Below are positions 34,639 to 43,399 of a DNA stretch of 50,943 nt, piece after piece; position 1 is the first letter of the stretch; each line of letters opens with the position of its first letter. The stretch covers positions 1 to 50,943 of the forward strand of contig JBKHEL010000004.1 in NCBI GenBank assembly GCA_046540835.1, given 5' to 3'. The notes beneath the pieces are model-generated. The model ran no database searches. It was not told where the DNA came from and saw only the letters and a program-made list of their open reading frames with translations. The position numbers and the translations under genes are program-made. The DNA comes from Coraliomargarita_B sp046540835. GTDB taxonomy: Bacteria; Verrucomicrobiota; Verrucomicrobiia; Opitutales; Coraliomargaritaceae.

Positions 34639-35496
34639 TTACAGCTCACGAAAGCATTTGGCCAGGAGCTCTCGCAGATGTGCCGGATTACTGGCGGAAG
34701 TCTTGGCGATAAAACCCTGTTTGTGGGTGAAATGGACGGCCGGTTCGGTGTCGATTCGGGTGAAATCCATGCGGGGGTCATCTTTGAAGCGGCGGAGGCC
34801 GTAGCCCTCGCTGCGGCGGTCGGGGTAAATCGTGGCGAGGATTTCGTCTTCGAGGCCCTGTTGCTCGATATAGCGGCCGAGGCCTGCCGAGGGCTCTTCG
34901 GGGAGGGGATCGGTGCGCGGCATGAAGAGGGCTTTGAAGCCGTTGATTTCCCATACTTCAGCGTGGGCAGCGACAAACTTGAGGCGCTCGCGGAGGCTGC
35001 AAATGTAGTCGACGAGGTCTTGACCGATCATGTGCATGAGTTCCCAGACGGGCTCGCCGGGTTGATGTTCGGTCTTTGCGGCGAAGCGGCGTAGCAGGGT
35101 GACGTCGATCGGGGAGTTGAGTTTGGAGAGGGCTTCCCGGTCGATCCCGAGCCACTCGCAGGTTTGCACGGGGCCGCGGCAGTCGAGCCATTCGGAGGTT
35201 TCGAGCCAGTCGCAGAAGGCACGGGCCTCGTCGTAAAGGCCGAGCTGCTGCAGGACCAGCGAGAGGGCGCAGGTTGGCGTTTGCTCGCGGGGAAACTGGT
35301 GGTGGTCGAAATTGGAAAGGTTCGGCTCGTGGCGGCCGCCGACGTCGACGACGGCCGTGGCGGGGTCCTCGAGTTCAGCGGCTTCGGGGTCGCGGCGCTC
35401 GATGGGCACGGGGTGCTTTGCGAGGAGCATGCAGCAGGCGAGAAAGTCGTCTTTATGCGCACCGCCGGGGTGAGTGAGGATGTGCTGGATGGGCAT
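34639..35496 (-). CDS. MYG1-family putative nuclease (UPF0160, DHH-like)
   Basis: A 285-residue cytoplasmic protein with the family opening THPGGAHKDDFLACC and the metal-ligand block FDHHQF, which resembles DHH phosphoesterases. The eukaryotic homologue MYG1 is a 3'-5' RNA exonuclease; bacterial members are uncharacterised. It follows the pcrA-like helicase gene by 58 bp on the same strand. The gap contains five AGGT-led repeats next to its start codon. Confidence 0.85.
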   Translation of the reverse strand: MPIQHILTHPGGAHKDDFLACCMLLAKHPVPIERRDPEAAELEDPATAVVDVGGRHEPNLSNFDHHQFPREQTPTCALSLVLQQLGLYDEARAFCDWLETSEWLDCRGPVQTCEWLGIDREALSKLNSPIDVTLLRRFAAKTEHQPGEPVWELMHMIGQDLVDYICSLRERLKFVAAHAEVWEINGFKALFMPRTDPLPEEPSAGLGRYIEQQGLEDEILATIYPDRRSEGYGLRRFKDDPRMDFTRIDTEPAVHFTHKQGFIAKTSASNPAHLRELLAKCFREL

Positions 35497-35498
35497 TT

Positions 35499-35537
35499 AG
35501 GTCGGAAGGTTGAAGGTGGGGAGGTGGGGAGGTTCGG
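35499..35537 (-). repeat. Tandem 7-8 bp repeats in the leader of the MYG1-like gene
   Basis: On the plus strand five units start with AGGT: AGGTCGGA, AGGTTGA, AGGTGGGG, AGGTGGGG and AGGTTCGG. On the sense (minus) strand this is a C-rich leader containing ACCTCCCC twice, ending 3 nt before the start codon. Part of the unit series is shared with the pcrA leader. Confidence 0.8.
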
Positions 35538-35554
35538 AGTTGCTTCCCTTCGGC

Positions 35555-37531
35555 TCAGTAGCTGCGTGTTGGGGGGACGCGCAGGGTTTCGTAGCGGGCG
35601 GGGTCGATTTCGCGGACGAAGCGGCTGGGGTTGAGTCGGTTGACGGAGTTTCCTTGCGAGTTGAGCATGGGATAGGTGAGGTAGAGTTCTTCCATTGCGC
35701 GGGTTACGGCGACGTAGAAGAGGCGCCGTTCCTCTTCGAGGTTGCCGTCGTCGATGGTGCGCTTGAGCGGGAAGGTGCCGTCGGCCAGTCCGATGACAAA
35801 CACGACCGGGAACTCCAGGCCCTTGGCCTGGTGGATGGTGGTCAGGCGGAGGCAGTTTTTCAGGTCTTCGGGGCTGCGTTCGTTGCTCTCGGAGGAGAGG
35901 AGGATGAGCTGGGCGAGAAGTTCTTCGAGGGTCTCGTAGCGGGCGGCGAAGGCAACGAGGCTCTGCAGGTCGTCGGCCCGGTCGGTCCAATCCGGATAGA
36001 TCTCCTGCAGGTAGCTGCTATACCAGCCGTCCAAGGCCAGTTCGACAAGTTCCTCGGGTTCTTTTTTGCTCATCCCCCGGATCAGCTCGTGGAGCGTTTG
36101 GGCGAGGGAAGGCCACTCTTCTTTGGCGTCTGCGGGGACTTTCTTCAGCACCTCGTCAGAGATCAGCACATCGGCAAAATCTTTTTGCAGTTTCTCGGCC
36201 TGCTGGCGGATGAACTTGTGGAGTCGTTCGGCCGTCTTGGGGCCGATTTTCGGGAGCAGGCAGGTAAAGCGGGAGAAGGCAGAGACATCGGCCGGGTTTG
36301 AGGCGAAGCGCAGTTGCGCAGTGAAGTCTTTAACGTGGGCCTGCTCGAAAAAGCGCACACCGCTGGTGATCTGGTAGTCAATGTTCCGGCGGCTGAGCTC
36401 CATTTGCAGATCCATCGCCTGAAAGTGCGCACGGTAGAGGATCGCAATCTCCGAGAGGTCGCGGCCCTCCTCGGCCAGTCCTTCGATGCGCTGAATGATG
36501 AACTGAGCTTGTCCCCGGGTGTCCATGACCGGGACAAAAAAGGGTTTTTCGCCAGAAGGATTGATCGCACGCAGCTCCTTTTTGAATCCCAGGCCGCTGG
36601 GTTGGCCGCGCAGGATCTCGTTTGCGTAGTCGAGGATTTCCGGGCTGCTGCGGTAGTTGGTCTCAATTTTGTGCAGAGCCGCACCCTCGTGGCGCTCGCT
36701 AAAGCCCATGATGTTCTCGAAGTTTGCCCCGCGCCAGGTGTAGATACACTGGGCGTCGTCGCCCACGGCCATGACCTGGTGGTGCGCCGCGAGGGTGTCG
36801 ACAATTTCCGATTGGAGGCGGTTGGTATCCTGAAACTCGTCGACGAGGATATGCTGGAAGCGCTCTTGATAATCGGCGGCGATTTCCGGGTTTTCCTGCA
36901 GCAGTTTGAGGAAGTATTCGAGTAGATCGTCGTAGTCGGCGACTTGCTGGGCCAGCTTGGTCCTTTGATAATCCTCGTAGAAGCCCTCGATTTTTTCCGC
37001 CATACCGTCGAGGAAAGGGTAGCGGTCAGCGGCCTCATCGCGGATGGAGTTGCGGGTGTTGCGTGCGTAGCTGATGAGGTTTTTCAGGACCTTCGGCTTC
37101 GGGTTGTGCTTGGTTTTAATAAACTTCGGGTCGCGGTCCTGGATCACGTTTTTGAGGATCGTCTCGGCTTCGCCCTCATCCAGGATACTGTAGTTGCGCT
37201 TCAGGCCGACGGCCTCGCCCTGGACCCGGAGGATACGCTGGGCGATACTGTGGAAGGTGCCGCCCCAGAGGTAGCGGCGGGGGATGCCTGTGAGGTCCTC
37301 GACCCGTTCGAGCATCTCCCGGGCGGCTTTGTTCGTAAAGGTTAGTAGCAGGATCGCATTCGGCTGCACACCCTGGTGCAGCAGGTAGGCGACCCGGTAG
37401 GTGAGCGTGCGCGTCTTGCCCGAACCCGCACCGGCCAGCACGAGGGCGGGGCCGGGTTCGGCCGTAACGGCGGCATACTGCTCGTCGTTGAGTTCGCTGC
37501 GGAAGTCGATGGGTGGCAGGAGGGAGTCCAT
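35555..37531 (-). CDS. UvrD/PcrA-type superfamily 1 DNA helicase
   Basis: A 658-residue ATP-dependent 3'-5' helicase used in repair and in clearing replication blocks. SF1 motifs appear in order: Walker A LAGAGSGKTRTLT (about 31-43), TFTNKAAREM, VDEFQDTNRLQ, GDDAQCIYTWRGA, HQAKGLEFPVVF and FYVAVTRAMEELYL. It is slightly shorter than typical PcrA (about 720) because the C-terminal extension is missing, closer to Rep-type cores. Its start is preceded by a C-rich tandem-repeat leader. The gene is divergent from menF and probably co-transcribed with the MYG1-like gene. Confidence 0.9.
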   Translation of the reverse strand: MDSLLPPIDFRSELNDEQYAAVTAEPGPALVLAGAGSGKTRTLTYRVAYLLHQGVQPNAILLLTFTNKAAREMLERVEDLTGIPRRYLWGGTFHSIAQRILRVQGEAVGLKRNYSILDEGEAETILKNVIQDRDPKFIKTKHNPKPKVLKNLISYARNTRNSIRDEAADRYPFLDGMAEKIEGFYEDYQRTKLAQQVADYDDLLEYFLKLLQENPEIAADYQERFQHILVDEFQDTNRLQSEIVDTLAAHHQVMAVGDDAQCIYTWRGANFENIMGFSERHEGAALHKIETNYRSSPEILDYANEILRGQPSGLGFKKELRAINPSGEKPFFVPVMDTRGQAQFIIQRIEGLAEEGRDLSEIAILYRAHFQAMDLQMELSRRNIDYQITSGVRFFEQAHVKDFTAQLRFASNPADVSAFSRFTCLLPKIGPKTAERLHKFIRQQAEKLQKDFADVLISDEVLKKVPADAKEEWPSLAQTLHELIRGMSKKEPEELVELALDGWYSSYLQEIYPDWTDRADDLQSLVAFAARYETLEELLAQLILLSSESNERSPEDLKNCLRLTTIHQAKGLEFPVVFVIGLADGTFPLKRTIDDGNLEEERRLFYVAVTRAMEELYLTYPMLNSQGNSVNRLNPSRFVREIDPARYETLRVPPTRSY

Positions 37532-37559
37532 GGTGGAGGTGGGAAGGTGGGAGGTTCGG
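37532..37559 (-). repeat. Tandem C-rich repeats immediately before the helicase start
   Basis: The plus strand reads GGTGG followed by AGGTGGGA, AGGTGGG and AGGTTCGG directly after the start codon complement. The sense leader thus contains CCTCCCACCTTCCCACCTCC touching ACC-ATG. There is no Shine-Dalgarno; the sequence resembles its complement. Confidence 0.75.
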
Positions 37560-37690
37560 GGTTTTGAGCTGTGGTTTAGTCATGACATGGAAAACATTTG
37601 TGCAACCATGAATCCACTTTCCTGGCTGGTTGACCTGACTCGCGGTCGTCCGGACTTGCGGTTTTTGTTTTGCGGTCCTTCTTTGTGTCG

Positions 37691-39130
37691 ATGCAGATTA
37701 TCCCTTCAGAAATGTTGCCGAATCGAGATGAGGCGGCCCTGCGCCAGTTTTTGGAGGGTTGCCGCGATACGGCGCGGGCGAAGGGGCATTATCAGATCGC
37801 GAGTATTTCGCTGGCTGTGAAGCATATCGCGCCGTTGGCCGTGCTGCAGTCGATCTACGAGCCCGATGAGCTGCATTTTTATGTGGAGCGGGCCTCGGAT
37901 GGCGAGTCACTGGCCGGTGCCGAAGCCGTCGTCCAGGGGAGCTTTGCCGGGGCGGACCGGTTTCAGGCCGTCAAGCGCTTTGCCGAAGAGGTGCTCGCGC
38001 ACACGATTGCTGTGGGGGATTTGAGTGAGCCATTTGCTGGTCCGCATTTTTTCACGGCTTTCAGTTTTGCGGCAAGCGTGCCGAGCGCGAGTCCCTTTCC
38101 GTCTGTCACGGCCTTTTTGCCACGCTGGCAGGTCTCCCGGTCCGGTGGGAAATACGGCGCGGTGGCGAATCTGAGGGTTGATCCCGACACAGATTTGGAT
38201 GCCGCTGTAGCGCGGCTCTGGGGGGCCTACCAGAAGTTTGATGCGTTTGAATATAACGTCGCGGATGTTCCGGAGCCCGAGGAACAGCCGCAGGTTGTGA
38301 GTCGGCAGGCGCTTGCTCCGAAGCCATACGAGGCAGCTGTGGAAGCGGCGTTGAAGCAAATTCAGGCCGGTCAATATGAGAAGATTGTCCTCGCTCGCGG
38401 CATTCGGCTGGAAGCGGATCGGAATTGGGAGCCGCTCGCTGCGCTCAACCGTCTGCGGGAAAAATTCTCTGGGTGCTATTGTTTTTCCTTCGGGGGGGGC
38501 GGAGGCCGCAGTTTTATTGGGGCGACACCGGAGCGGCTTTTGCGGATCCACAAAGGAGCGCTGCACACGGAAGCGATCGCCGGTTCGGCACCCCGGGGCT
38601 TGACTGCCGGGGAAGACGCCCGTCTCGGGCGTGCTCTTTTGGACAGTGAAAAAGACCAGCACGAGCACCGCTATGTATGTGATTCGATTCTAAGGCGGCT
38701 GCGGCAACTCGGTATCGAGGGGCGAACGGCCGGCGCGCCCCAATTGATGCCACTGGCCAATGTGCAGCACCTGCACACAGCGATTCGAGCCGAGGTGGGG
38801 GAGCAGGTGCACCTGCTGGATATTGCCGGCCTGCTTCACCCGACGCCTGCGGTCGGGGGCACGCCCAGAGATGCTGCATTGCCCGAGATTCCCATATTGG
38901 AGGAAATGGACCGTGGCCTCTATGCCGGTCTGGTCGGCTGGTTCAACCACCTCAATGACGGGGAGATGGTGGTCGGCATCCGCTCGGCGCTGATCGAGGG
39001 TCACGAGGCCAGCCTCTACGCCGGGGCGGGGATCGTTGAGGGCTCTGAGCCGGCGCGTGAAAACCAGGAGACAGAGCTGAAATTGCGCGCTCTGCTCGGC
39101 GTACTGGCCGCCAGTGAGGAGCCTCAATAG
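37691..39130 (+). CDS. menF: Isochorismate synthase
   Basis: Chorismate-using enzyme of the MenF/EntC type that makes isochorismate for menaquinone (or a siderophore). The catalytic C-terminal domain starts near residue 215 with KIVLARGI, followed by SFIGATPERLL, AIAGSAPRG, HEHRYVCDSI and the metal/substrate blocks LHPTPAVGGTPR and YAGAGIVEGS. The N-terminal half is variable, as usual. ATG 37691 is chosen; an in-frame TTG 37670 is weaker. No other men or enterobactin genes are nearby, so menaquinone synthesis is the default inference. It converges on sbtA, overlapping by 7 bp. Confidence 0.9.
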   Translation: MQIIPSEMLPNRDEAALRQFLEGCRDTARAKGHYQIASISLAVKHIAPLAVLQSIYEPDELHFYVERASDGESLAGAEAVVQGSFAGADRFQAVKRFAEEVLAHTIAVGDLSEPFAGPHFFTAFSFAASVPSASPFPSVTAFLPRWQVSRSGGKYGAVANLRVDPDTDLDAAVARLWGAYQKFDAFEYNVADVPEPEEQPQVVSRQALAPKPYEAAVEAALKQIQAGQYEKIVLARGIRLEADRNWEPLAALNRLREKFSGCYCFSFGGGGGRSFIGATPERLLRIHKGALHTEAIAGSAPRGLTAGEDARLGRALLDSEKDQHEHRYVCDSILRRLRQLGIEGRTAGAPQLMPLANVQHLHTAIRAEVGEQVHLLDIAGLLHPTPAVGGTPRDAALPEIPILEEMDRGLYAGLVGWFNHLNDGEMVVGIRSALIEGHEASLYAGAGIVEGSEPARENQETELKLRALLGVLAASEEPQ

Positions 39131-40089
39131 AGCATTTCCGCTATTTTCAGGTAGAGCGGGATGCCCAGGACCAGGTTAAAGGGGAAGGTGATGCCGAGCG
39201 ACGTCGTCACATAGTATCCCGGGTTGGCTTCGGGCAGCGAGGCCCGCACAGCTGCCGGGGCGGCGATATAGGAGGCGCTGGCGCAGAGTACGGCAAAAAT
39301 GGTTGCCCCGCCGAGGCTCATCCCGATGGCTTTTGCCAGAAGAATGCCAAAACAGCCCTGCGCAACCGGAGCGACCAGCGCAAAGGCGACCAGTCGCCAG
39401 CCCGCCTGCCGCGCATCGCGCAATTTTTCACCGGCGATCAGGCCCATTTCGAGGAGAAAGAGCATGAGGACGCCGTAGAAAGGTTCGATGAGAAAAGGCT
39501 TGATCAGCTCACGGCTCTCCGGAGCGGAGACAGCTCCCGCGAAGAGACCGGCAAAGAGCAGAACAAAACTTTTCCCCACAAAAACCTCGTGGATCGACCC
39601 CCAGATTGACATTTTTGCATTTGCGCTGAAGCGCTTGGCCAGAAGCATCGCGACAAAGATCGCGGGGATCTCCATGGCTGCCATGACCGCCGGCATATAG
39701 CCCTCATAGTCGATCCCCTGTTTACTCAAAAAGGCCAGACAGGCGATAAAGGTGACGGCGGAGACTGAGCCATAGTGAGCTGCCATGGCCGCCGCATCCG
39801 CGACCGACATGCGGAGCAACCACCGGGTCGCGAAAAATGCGACCGTCGGAATGACCGCCCCGGCGACCATCGTCGCCCCGAGCGGCAGAAGCAGCTGCCC
39901 GAGGCCGTAAGTGGCGAGGGCTGTGCCCCCCTTGAATCCGATCGCGAGCAGGAGATAAATCGTCAGCGCCTGATAGACCTGACTGGGAAATTTCAAATCA
40001 CTGCGCAGCCAAACTGCGATCACTCCGGCCCCGAAAGCCACGACCGGTGGCGAAAGTAAGTTGGCGGCCAAGATAGCAAATGAGTCCAT
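39124..40089 (-). CDS. SbtA-like sodium-dependent bicarbonate transporter
   Basis: A 321-residue membrane protein with about ten hydrophobic segments in two inverted halves. It contains the family blocks IGFKGGTAL, SVSAVTFIACLAFL and FAVLCASASYIAAPAAVR. Cyanobacterial SbtA imports bicarbonate with sodium and is controlled by a PII-like SbtB; no sbtB gene is adjacent here. In a non-phototroph it could supply bicarbonate for carboxylases, or carry a different anion. ATG 40089 is chosen. The frame to 40146 is open, but it would add a polar stretch. It is divergent from the small winged-helix gene. Confidence 0.85.
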   Translation of the reverse strand: MDSFAILAANLLSPPVVAFGAGVIAVWLRSDLKFPSQVYQALTIYLLLAIGFKGGTALATYGLGQLLLPLGATMVAGAVIPTVAFFATRWLLRMSVADAAAMAAHYGSVSAVTFIACLAFLSKQGIDYEGYMPAVMAAMEIPAIFVAMLLAKRFSANAKMSIWGSIHEVFVGKSFVLLFAGLFAGAVSAPESRELIKPFLIEPFYGVLMLFLLEMGLIAGEKLRDARQAGWRLVAFALVAPVAQGCFGILLAKAIGMSLGGATIFAVLCASASYIAAPAAVRASLPEANPGYYVTTSLGITFPFNLVLGIPLYLKIAEMLY

Positions 40090-40187
40090 AACAAACAGCG
40101 AAGGAGGAGGTGAAAGCCGGGAAGCGGAATGCGGCATTTCAATCAAAGGCGGAAACCGGACGCAAGGCTGTAGTGTTGGCTTTCATG

Positions 40188-40204
40188 AATCATATTTCGT
40201 GATT
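40188..40204. promoter_or_regulatory. Candidate operator between sbtA and the winged-helix gene
   Basis: AATCA and TGATT flank 7 bp (TATTTCG) in the 148-bp divergent gap, 34 bp before the winged-helix start. It resembles the ATATCA/TGATAT repeat in front of metK. This is pattern evidence only. Confidence 0.3.
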
Positions 40205-40237
40205 TACTTTTGTTCAATTTGGATAAAGGTTTCGTTG

Positions 40238-40567
40238 ATGAGTCACAATTCACCGCACTGGAATTTTTTCACCAACCATGCGCACGTGTTGATTTGCCTG
40301 TCGCGGAATGCGGCTCAGCCGCTGCGCGAAGTGGCCCTTTTGGTGGGGATCACGGAGCGGGCGGTGCAGCGCATCGTCGCCGAGCTCGAAGAGGCGGGCT
40401 ATCTCGAGCGCAAGCGTGTGGGGCGGCAAAATCACTATGCGATTCATACCGAGGGGAAATTGCGGCACCGGCTGGAATCGCACCGCACGATTGGGGATCT
40501 GCTCGAAGTCGTGGTGCCCCGCGCCACCAGGCGCGATGATATCGGCGGGCACGGGTCCGAAATCTAG
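40238..40567 (+). CDS. Small winged-helix regulator
   Basis: A 109-residue protein that is little more than one winged helix-turn-helix: the recognition region is VALLVGITERAVQRIVAELEEAGYL, followed by a basic wing (ERKRVGRQNHYAI). The opening WNFFTNHAHVLICLSRN is typical of a widespread family of short, uncharacterised MarR-like regulators. No ligand domain is present. Its position between sbtA (divergent) and metK (76 bp downstream, same strand) makes both candidate targets. ATG 40238 is chosen because the longer frame to 40061 crosses the intergenic region without matching the family. Confidence 0.82.
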   Translation: MSHNSPHWNFFTNHAHVLICLSRNAAQPLREVALLVGITERAVQRIVAELEEAGYLERKRVGRQNHYAIHTEGKLRHRLESHRTIGDLLEVVVPRATRRDDIGGHGSEI

Positions 40568-40570
40568 AAC

Positions 40571-40596
40571 ATATCAATTTATCCTGATATCTTGAT
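40571..40596. promoter_or_regulatory. Candidate operator upstream of metK
   Basis: ATATCA-N8-TGATAT followed by CTTGAT, lying 48-73 bp before the metK start. ArsR-type regulators of the S-adenosylhomocysteine response (SahR in proteobacteria) are known to control metK and ahcY from inverted repeats in such positions. No ArsR gene is in the window, and the adjacent winged-helix protein is another possible binder. Confidence 0.35.
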
Positions 40597-40643
40597 GTAA
40601 GGCTTGCCAAACTCTCTGCGATAGGGAATACTCCGCATTCCTT

Positions 40644-41807
40644 ATGAGCAAAAACTTCATTTTTTCCTCCGAATCAGTTGGTGAGGGGCACCCGGATAAG
40701 GTAGCCGACTACATTTCGGACAGTATCCTCGACGCCTGCCTGGAGCAGGACCCCAAGAGTCGCGTAGCCTGTGAGACTCTGGTCAAAAGCAACTGCGTAG
40801 TCCTGGCCGGTGAAATTACGACCGATGCGAAGCTGAACTACGAGGAGATCGTCCGCGAGGCGATCCGGGACATCGGCTACGTGCATGAGGACGACGTATT
40901 CCACGCAGACAAGGTGTTTATCTCGAATATTCTGACGGCTCAGTCCTCGGATATTGCACAGGGAGTTGACGCGGCAGGCGCCGAGGGGAAGGCGACCGAA
41001 GAGCAGGGTGCGGGGGATCAAGGCATCATGTTTGGCTATGCGTGTCGGCAGACCGAGGAGTTGATGCCTGCCCCGGTGATGTTTGCGCACCGCATTTTGC
41101 GCGAGATGGCCCGCCAGCGCAAAGAAGTGAAGGTGCCCTGGCTGCGGCCGGATGTGAAGAGTCAAGTGGCGCTGGAGTATGTCGGCGGTCAACCGGTCGG
41201 CATCAAGAACGTGGTCATTTCCACGCAACACGCGGAGAGCGTCACGCACGCGGAGATTCGCGAATTTTGCATTGAGGAGGTAATCCGCAAGGTGCTACCG
41301 ACCGAACTGCTCAAGGATGAAACCGAGTTTTTGATCAACCCGACGGGCAAGTTCGTCATCGGTGGCCCGCAGGGCGACGCAGGTCTGACGGGTCGGAAGA
41401 TCATCGTCGATACCTATGGCGGCTGGGCGCGTCACGGAGGGGGCGCCTTTTCGGGTAAAGACCCGTCTAAGGTGGACCGCTCGGCGGCCTACTTTACCCG
41501 TTGGGTCGCTAAAAATATCGTCGCTGCGGGACTGGCTGAATCCTGTGAACTCGAAGTGGCTTATGCGATCGGGCATCCCTATCCGACCAGCATTCATGTG
41601 GACACGCAGAGCACCGGGACGGTCGACGACGCTAAAATCGCGGAAATCGCCCAGACCGTCTTTAGTTTTAAGCCCGCCGACATTGTCAGTCAGCTCGATT
41701 TGCTCCGCCCGATCTACCGGGAATCCACCCACTACGGGCACTTCGCCAAAAACGGATTACCCTGGGAGTCGACGGAGAAGGCCAACGACCTCAAAGCAGC
41801 ACTCTAA
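40644..41807 (+). CDS. metK: S-adenosylmethionine synthetase
   Basis: Makes S-adenosylmethionine from methionine and ATP. Blocks visible are FSSESVGEGHPDKVAD at the N-terminus, GAGDQGIMFGYA (the ATP-binding GAGDQG hexapeptide motif) and GGGAFSGKDPSKVDRS (the P-loop-like GGGAFSGKD nonapeptide). Length of 387 residues is standard. ahcY follows after 55 bp, making a methyl-cycle operon. No SAM riboswitch fold was recognised upstream, where only 76 bp separate it from the winged-helix gene. Confidence 0.97.
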   Translation: MSKNFIFSSESVGEGHPDKVADYISDSILDACLEQDPKSRVACETLVKSNCVVLAGEITTDAKLNYEEIVREAIRDIGYVHEDDVFHADKVFISNILTAQSSDIAQGVDAAGAEGKATEEQGAGDQGIMFGYACRQTEELMPAPVMFAHRILREMARQRKEVKVPWLRPDVKSQVALEYVGGQPVGIKNVVISTQHAESVTHAEIREFCIEEVIRKVLPTELLKDETEFLINPTGKFVIGGPQGDAGLTGRKIIVDTYGGWARHGGGAFSGKDPSKVDRSAAYFTRWVAKNIVAAGLAESCELEVAYAIGHPYPTSIHVDTQSTGTVDDAKIAEIAQTVFSFKPADIVSQLDLLRPIYRESTHYGHFAKNGLPWESTEKANDLKAAL

Positions 41808-41862
41808 CCGCATTATTTCAATGCCCGCGCCGCAGTGCCGGGAAACCAGCAGGAATTTTTTT

Positions 41863-43308
41863 ATGACGACAGAGACCTTAACAAGGAACACGACCGACTA
41901 CAAGGTGAAGGACATCAACCTCGCCGACTTCGGGCAGAAAGAAATTGAGATCGCCCAGCACGAGATGCCGGGGCTGATGGCCACGCGCGAGAAGTATGCC
42001 AGGGAGCAGCCGCTTAAAGGTGTGCGCATCATGGGCTCGCTCCACATGACGGTGCAGACGGCCGTGCTCATCGAGACGCTCCAGGAGTTGGGCGCTGACG
42101 TGCGCTGGTGCTCCTGCAATATCTTTTCCACGCAGGATCATGCTGCGGCCTACGTTGCGAAGCACCTCGGTGTGCCCGTTTTCGCCTGGAAGGGCGAGAC
42201 CCTTGAGGAATACTGGTGGTGCACCGAGCAGGCGCTGACCTGGCCCGACGGCTCCGGCCCCCAGCTCATCGTCGATGATGGGGGCGATGCGACTTTGCTC
42301 ATCCACAAGGGCTACGAGCTTGAGGACGGCAGCGACTGGGTCGAAAGTGATTCGGGCAGCATGGAGGAGCAGGTGATTAAAAACCTGCTCAAGAAGATCC
42401 ATTCGGATAAGCCGGGGCATTGGCACGATGTGGTGAAAGAGTGGAAGGGCGTCTCCGAAGAGACGACGACCGGTGTCCACCGCCTTTACGAAATGCACAA
42501 CGCCGGCAAGCTTCTCGTGCCCGCGATCAATGTGAACGACTCGGTGACCAAGTCGAAGTTCGACAACCTCTATGGCTGCCGCGAATCCCTGCTCGACGGG
42601 ATCAAGCGGGCCACCGACGTGATGATCTCCGGCAAGGTCGGGGTCGTCTGCGGCTACGGTGATGTCGGCAAAGGCTGCGCCGCCGCGCTCAAGGGCATGG
42701 GTGCGCAGGTCGTCGTGACCGAGGTGGATCCGATTTGTGCCCTGCAAGCTGCGATGGAGGGCTACCGGGTATTGACCGTCGAAGATACCCTCGGCTGGGG
42801 CGATATTTATGTGACCACCACCGGCAACTACGGCATCATCACGGCCGATCACATGTCGAAGATGAAGGATCAGGCAATCGTCTGCAACATCGGGCACTTC
42901 GACAACGAGATTGAAGTCGACAAGCTCAACGATATGCCCGGCGTCGATGTTGATTCCATCAAGCCGGATGACCAAGGCGCAGTCGACAAATACACCTTCC
43001 CCGGTGGCAACTGCATCTACCTGCTCGCCAAAGGCCGTCTCGTGAACCTCGGTTGCGCGACCGGGCACCCGAGCTTTGTCATGTCAAACAGCTTCACCAA
43101 CCAGGCCCTCGCCCAGATTGAGCTGTGGAAGCAGGTCGAAAAATACACCCCCGGGGTGTATATTCTGCCCAAGCACATCGACGAAGAAGTGGCCCGCCTG
43201 CACCTGGAGAAAATCGGCTGCAAGCTCACCCGGCTCAGCGACCAGCAGGCCAGCTACATCGGCGTCAAGCCGGGCGGACCCTACAAGTCGGAACACTACC
43301 GCTACTAG
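41863..43308 (+). CDS. ahcY: S-adenosylhomocysteine hydrolase
   Basis: NAD-dependent enzyme splitting S-adenosylhomocysteine into adenosine and homocysteine, which removes the inhibitor of methyltransferases made by SAM use. Key regions are GSLHMTVQTAVLIETL, NVNDSVTKSKFDN and the NAD fold VCGYGDVGKG, with the C-terminal KSEHYRY. Length of 481 residues includes the roughly 40-residue insert of long-form bacterial enzymes. ATG 41863 has AGGAA 8 bp before it. No SAH riboswitch was recognised in the 55-bp gap after metK. Confidence 0.96.
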   Translation: MTTETLTRNTTDYKVKDINLADFGQKEIEIAQHEMPGLMATREKYAREQPLKGVRIMGSLHMTVQTAVLIETLQELGADVRWCSCNIFSTQDHAAAYVAKHLGVPVFAWKGETLEEYWWCTEQALTWPDGSGPQLIVDDGGDATLLIHKGYELEDGSDWVESDSGSMEEQVIKNLLKKIHSDKPGHWHDVVKEWKGVSEETTTGVHRLYEMHNAGKLLVPAINVNDSVTKSKFDNLYGCRESLLDGIKRATDVMISGKVGVVCGYGDVGKGCAAALKGMGAQVVVTEVDPICALQAAMEGYRVLTVEDTLGWGDIYVTTTGNYGIITADHMSKMKDQAIVCNIGHFDNEIEVDKLNDMPGVDVDSIKPDDQGAVDKYTFPGGNCIYLLAKGRLVNLGCATGHPSFVMSNSFTNQALAQIELWKQVEKYTPGVYILPKHIDEEVARLHLEKIGCKLTRLSDQQASYIGVKPGGPYKSEHYRY

Positions 43309-43399
43309 TTTTCTGGATCATGGAAGGCCTCGTGTTCGCTGTTGGGCGTTTAGAAACAGACGGGTGAATGCGAAATTTTCGACGCCCGGCTCGGCCGGT

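Noticed and set aside
40568..40643. SAM riboswitch before metK
   Set aside because: The gap is only 76 bp and lacks the paired elements of SAM-I or SAM-II types; an inverted repeat explains the visible symmetry better.
41808..41862. SAH riboswitch before ahcY
   Set aside because: The 55-bp gap is too short and lacks the conserved core expected of that riboswitch.
41878..43068. A 396-codon open frame on the minus strand
   Set aside because: It lies fully inside ahcY on the other strand; ahcY motifs are unmistakable and this frame has none.
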